Below are positions 61,657-64,000 of a DNA stretch of 64,000 nucleotides, piece after piece. Under the pieces are notes generated by a model. It saw only the letters and a program-made list of their open reading frames with translations. It had not been told where the DNA came from and made no database searches. The stretch comes from Holdemania massiliensis AP2 (GTDB lineage Bacteria > Bacillota_I > Bacilli_A > Erysipelotrichales > Erysipelotrichaceae). Numbering within the stretch: position 1 is the first letter of the stretch; each line of letters opens with the position of its first letter. Position numbers and translations under genes: made by a program. The stretch spans positions 1,077,210-1,141,209 of the forward strand of contig NZ_HE998567.1 of NCBI RefSeq assembly GCF_000327285.1, written 5' to 3'.

Positions 61657-62868
61657 TTATTGAAGGTATTGAAGATAGGATGTGCCGTTTTCCGGAGCAC
61701 TGACGCCAAAGAAATCGCAGCACGTGGCTCCGTTGTCAGACATCGTGCGCCGTGTACCGATCCGGACGCCGGATAAGCCCTTGCGATAGATCAAAAGCGG
61801 GACACACTCACGTGTATGCCGGCTGCTGCCGATATTCGGATCATTGCCATGATCCGCCTGAACGATCAGAATATCCTCCTCGGTTAACAACGGCAGGATC
61901 CGCGCCAGTCCCGCATCCGCCTGTTTCAGGATCCGCACATATTCGGCACTGTCCTGCGAATGTCCGGCAAGATCTGTTTCCTGAACATTGGTGCAGATAA
62001 AGCCCGTATCCATCTTCTGCAGTGCTTCATAGGTCAGCCGCAGACATTCTTCGGTCGGAACACAGGATATACTCGTTCCCAAGTCATTGGCGACAATGTC
62101 CGCAACCTTGCCGATCAGCATGCAGGGAATTTGCGCCTTTGTCAGAATCGTCGGTACCTGCACCGCTTTGTTGACGCCATAACCCAAATGACGGCATTGA
62201 TAACCTTGTTCATAGGATTTGGATTTGGCTGAAGCGATGCCGATGTACCGCCCCTGCTTCATTTCTTCTGCCTGATAGAGATCCTGCATCGTATTGCCGG
62301 TTCCGCCGAAGACGATCACCCGGCCGACTGTGACCACCTCGCGCACTCGCTCGGCAATTTCAACCTCGGATTCAAAAGAGATGAAATCCAAAGGGGCTGT
62401 CACGTTGTAGCACATGCCCAAATCGGCTTCCAGGTTATCCGCAATCGTGACGAATTCATCGCAGACGACATACCGCAAGTTCTGCCGATGAATGATCTTG
62501 ACCTGATGTCCATGATCTTTCAGATGTTGAGCGACAAGATCCACCTTTTGCTGGAAGGGGTGCACCTCCGGTTGTCGGGGCAGCGTCCCCATGATTTCCT
62601 GATGTCCCATAAATGTATCCGCGCCGAAGTGCATCAGTTCACTCTTCCCAAAATTGGCTTGGTGATTGAATTTCATCTGGGCGCTTTCCGCTCCATAGGC
62701 ATTCATCAGACCCAGTTTTTCCAAGGTGGGCAGCTTCAGCTCAGGATGATCGTGCAGAAGGCTGCGAAGTGTATTAGCCTTTTCATCGCCTGGCCGCACG
62801 GCTTTGGCATCCGCCATCGCGCCGATACCGAAGCCATCCAGCACGATAATAATAAATCGTTTACTCAT
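61657..62868 (-). CDS. alkaline-phosphatase-superfamily mutase, YhfW-like (phosphopentomutase family)
   Basis: 403 residues. The metalloenzyme core is visible: VLDGFGIGAMADAKAV (Asp metal), DTFMGHQEIMGT (phosphoacceptor region), FICTNVQETDLAGH, VQADHGNDPNIG and HTREC. DeoB phosphopentomutase shares the fold, but the central part (ADNLEADLGMCYNVT, VTVGRVIVFGG, GYGVNKAVQVPTIL) recalls E. coli YhfW rather than DeoB. Its partner in this operon resembles YhfS. The true substrate is not known. Confidence 0.78.
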   Translation of the reverse strand: MSKRFIIIVLDGFGIGAMADAKAVRPGDEKANTLRSLLHDHPELKLPTLEKLGLMNAYGAESAQMKFNHQANFGKSELMHFGADTFMGHQEIMGTLPRQPEVHPFQQKVDLVAQHLKDHGHQVKIIHRQNLRYVVCDEFVTIADNLEADLGMCYNVTAPLDFISFESEVEIAERVREVVTVGRVIVFGGTGNTMQDLYQAEEMKQGRYIGIASAKSKSYEQGYQCRHLGYGVNKAVQVPTILTKAQIPCMLIGKVADIVANDLGTSISCVPTEECLRLTYEALQKMDTGFICTNVQETDLAGHSQDSAEYVRILKQADAGLARILPLLTEEDILIVQADHGNDPNIGSSRHTRECVPLLIYRKGLSGVRIGTRRTMSDNGATCCDFFGVSAPENGTSYLQYLQ

Positions 62869-62886
62869 GGCTGGATTCCTGCGTCT

Positions 62887-63987
62887 TCAGGCAGTTTGGG
62901 CATCCTGAATGCTCTCCGCCAGAATTCTTAAAACTGTTTCTGCCCCGGCCCGATTCGGATTGATGCGGATCATCGTATCAGCATAGGTCGGATCGGAGCG
63001 AAGGAAGGTTCCGGACACCCGGTAGAACATCGGCGCTAATTCATATTTGGATTCGGCACCGACAGGATTAGGCAGGGCGCCATGTTTTTCAGCAGCCGCC
63101 AACACCTTTTTCGCAATCGGTTCCCTCAGCTCGATCAGCAAGACTTTAGACTGGGCGTTGGCCAAGTAGGCATTTTTAATACCTGCGATTTCCCCTGCTT
63201 GAATCCGGCTCAGCGCTTCTTTGGCCGCCTGATCTGCCAAGGCAAGCATGACCGGCGCTAGGGTGAGCCCGCGCAGAACCTCCAGCGCTTCCCATCCCTG
63301 TGTTTGACTGCCGCCGGAATAGTGCATCTTCCGAATCCGTTCAATATATTTTTGCTTTCCGACCACGCAGCCGATGCCTTCCGGCCCCTGCAGCTTAAAG
63401 GTGGAAAAGCAGGAAAGATCCGCACCGCATTCACAGCCGATCCGATCGACTTTCATTACGCCGTAATTATCATCGATCAGCACCGGAATGTCCGCCATTT
63501 GTTTGATTACGGTGATGACTTCTGTCAGATCATACCGGTCGTCGATCTTCTGACGGCTGTGCTGAACCAGCGCGCCGCAGATATCCGGATTTTCCTTCAA
63601 TGTCCTCACGATCGCTTCCTGGTCATTGAAATTCGCCTCCACCGCAATCAGACCAAACATTTCAAAGCTGGTCTGCGTTGTCGAATAGGCCGGTGCCTGA
63701 TGAATCAGAATTTTGGCCTGTGGTTTCACCATCGCGCTCAGACCATAGCGAATCGCACCGGTTCCGCTGCCGCGGACTAAAATGCAGTCTTCCGCACCGA
63801 AGAAGGCGGCGATCGCCTGTTCGGCCTTCTGTGTCGTCAGCGGTTGATTGCCGGGCTGGCGGACGCCCAGATCTCCGCGCGTCAGACTCTCGGATCCGCT
63901 GAAATACCGGGTGATGCAGTCGACCAGCCGGAATTGTTTCTGCATGGCCTGCTGCAAGGTAATATTCTCTAATGGATAAACGTTCAT
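62887..63987 (-). CDS. PLP-dependent enzyme, YhfS-like
   Basis: 366 residues of fold-type I PLP enzyme. The PLP-Lys lies in FSTFKLQGPEGIGCVVG, Asp in IPVLIDDNYGVMKVD, and the phosphate-binding loop is VRGSGTGAIRYGLSA. The architecture and neighbour recall YhfS of the E. coli yhf/php cluster, an uncharacterised aminotransferase-like protein. AGGAGG (63993-63999 region, minus strand) precedes the start. Its operon upstream is cut by the window edge. Confidence 0.8.
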   Translation of the reverse strand: MNVYPLENITLQQAMQKQFRLVDCITRYFSGSESLTRGDLGVRQPGNQPLTTQKAEQAIAAFFGAEDCILVRGSGTGAIRYGLSAMVKPQAKILIHQAPAYSTTQTSFEMFGLIAVEANFNDQEAIVRTLKENPDICGALVQHSRQKIDDRYDLTEVITVIKQMADIPVLIDDNYGVMKVDRIGCECGADLSCFSTFKLQGPEGIGCVVGKQKYIERIRKMHYSGGSQTQGWEALEVLRGLTLAPVMLALADQAAKEALSRIQAGEIAGIKNAYLANAQSKVLLIELREPIAKKVLAAAEKHGALPNPVGAESKYELAPMFYRVSGTFLRSDPTYADTMIRINPNRAGAETVLRILAESIQDAQTA

Positions 63988-64000
63988 ACACTTCCTCCTA

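Noticed and set aside
61657-62868. Straight call of deoB (phosphopentomutase)
   Set aside because: The metal motifs fit the superfamily, but the central cap region differs from DeoB and the neighbour is YhfS-like; kept only as the family-level alternative.

Overview
The window looks like a chromosome segment of a gut-type, fermentative, low-to-mid GC Firmicute. Shine-Dalgarno sites are strong (AGGAGG class), terminators are the hairpin plus T-run type, sugar uptake is by PTS with PRD regulators, CcpA-type cre sites and PhoP-type boxes are present, and a CarD-family regulator is encoded. My best guess is an Erysipelotrichia relative such as Holdemania, but no rRNA or marker gene here proves it. 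Most of the window is visibly mid-GC. The stretch around 14.2-20.1 kb and shorter stretches near 43.5-44.5 and 60-61.5 kb are clearly AT-richer.

Layout: (1) 1-8.1 kb holds housekeeping genes: the C-terminal part of an NAD(P)HX repair enzyme, a GNAT acetyltransferase, an S9 peptidase, an MscS channel, a thioredoxin/thioredoxin reductase pair and a TetR regulator. (2) 8.2-13.7 kb is a minus-strand uronate operon: an RpiB/LacAB-family isomerase, an iron-type alcohol dehydrogenase, mannonate dehydratase, fructuronate reductase and an SDR. The isomerase and SDR resemble the streptococcal DhuI/DhuD pair for unsaturated uronates. (3) 13.8-20.1 kb has a decayed DUF4143 ATPase, then an AT-rich beta-glucoside PTS (IIA, IIB, IIC and a GH1 6-phospho-beta-glucosidase) divergent from its PRD regulator, with a perfect 19-bp palindrome between them. 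(4) 20.7-25.7 kb is a PRD regulator - fructose-type PTS IIA/IIB/IIC - class II aldolase operon. (5) 26-30.9 kb has a DeoR repressor divergent from an IolB-like isomerase, a transaldolase, an iron alcohol dehydrogenase and an aldo/keto reductase. This set recalls the sulfoquinovose transaldolase pathway.

(6) 30.9-31.2 kb holds a probable structured small RNA with a consensus promoter. (7) 31.2-37.4 kb carries three exported flavoprotein-type lipoproteins of the fumarate/urocanate-reductase superfamily; the third has lost the FAD and active-site motifs. (8) 38-41.6 kb encodes tagaturonate reductase, altronate dehydratase and a NERD-like protein, so both arms of hexuronate catabolism are present in this window. 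(9) 42-46.5 kb has a CorC/HlyC-type membrane protein, a doubly broken HTH regulator, a TM2/zinc-ribbon protein, tRNA-Ser(GGA), a PAP2 phosphatase and tRNA-Leu(CAA).

(10) 46.6-57.9 kb is a full C-P lyase system: phnGHIJK, phnM, phnL, a PHP phosphoesterase and an inositol-monophosphatase-family gene, then phnD, phnC and two phnE. A PhoP-box-like array lies in front of each half, so phosphate-starvation control is likely. (11) 58-61.4 kb has a lipoprotein, a CarD regulator and two small regulators. (12) 61.6-64 kb ends with two genes resembling E. coli YhfW and YhfS, part of an uncharacterised cluster that runs off the window. No CRISPR array, insertion sequence, prophage or rRNA was seen.
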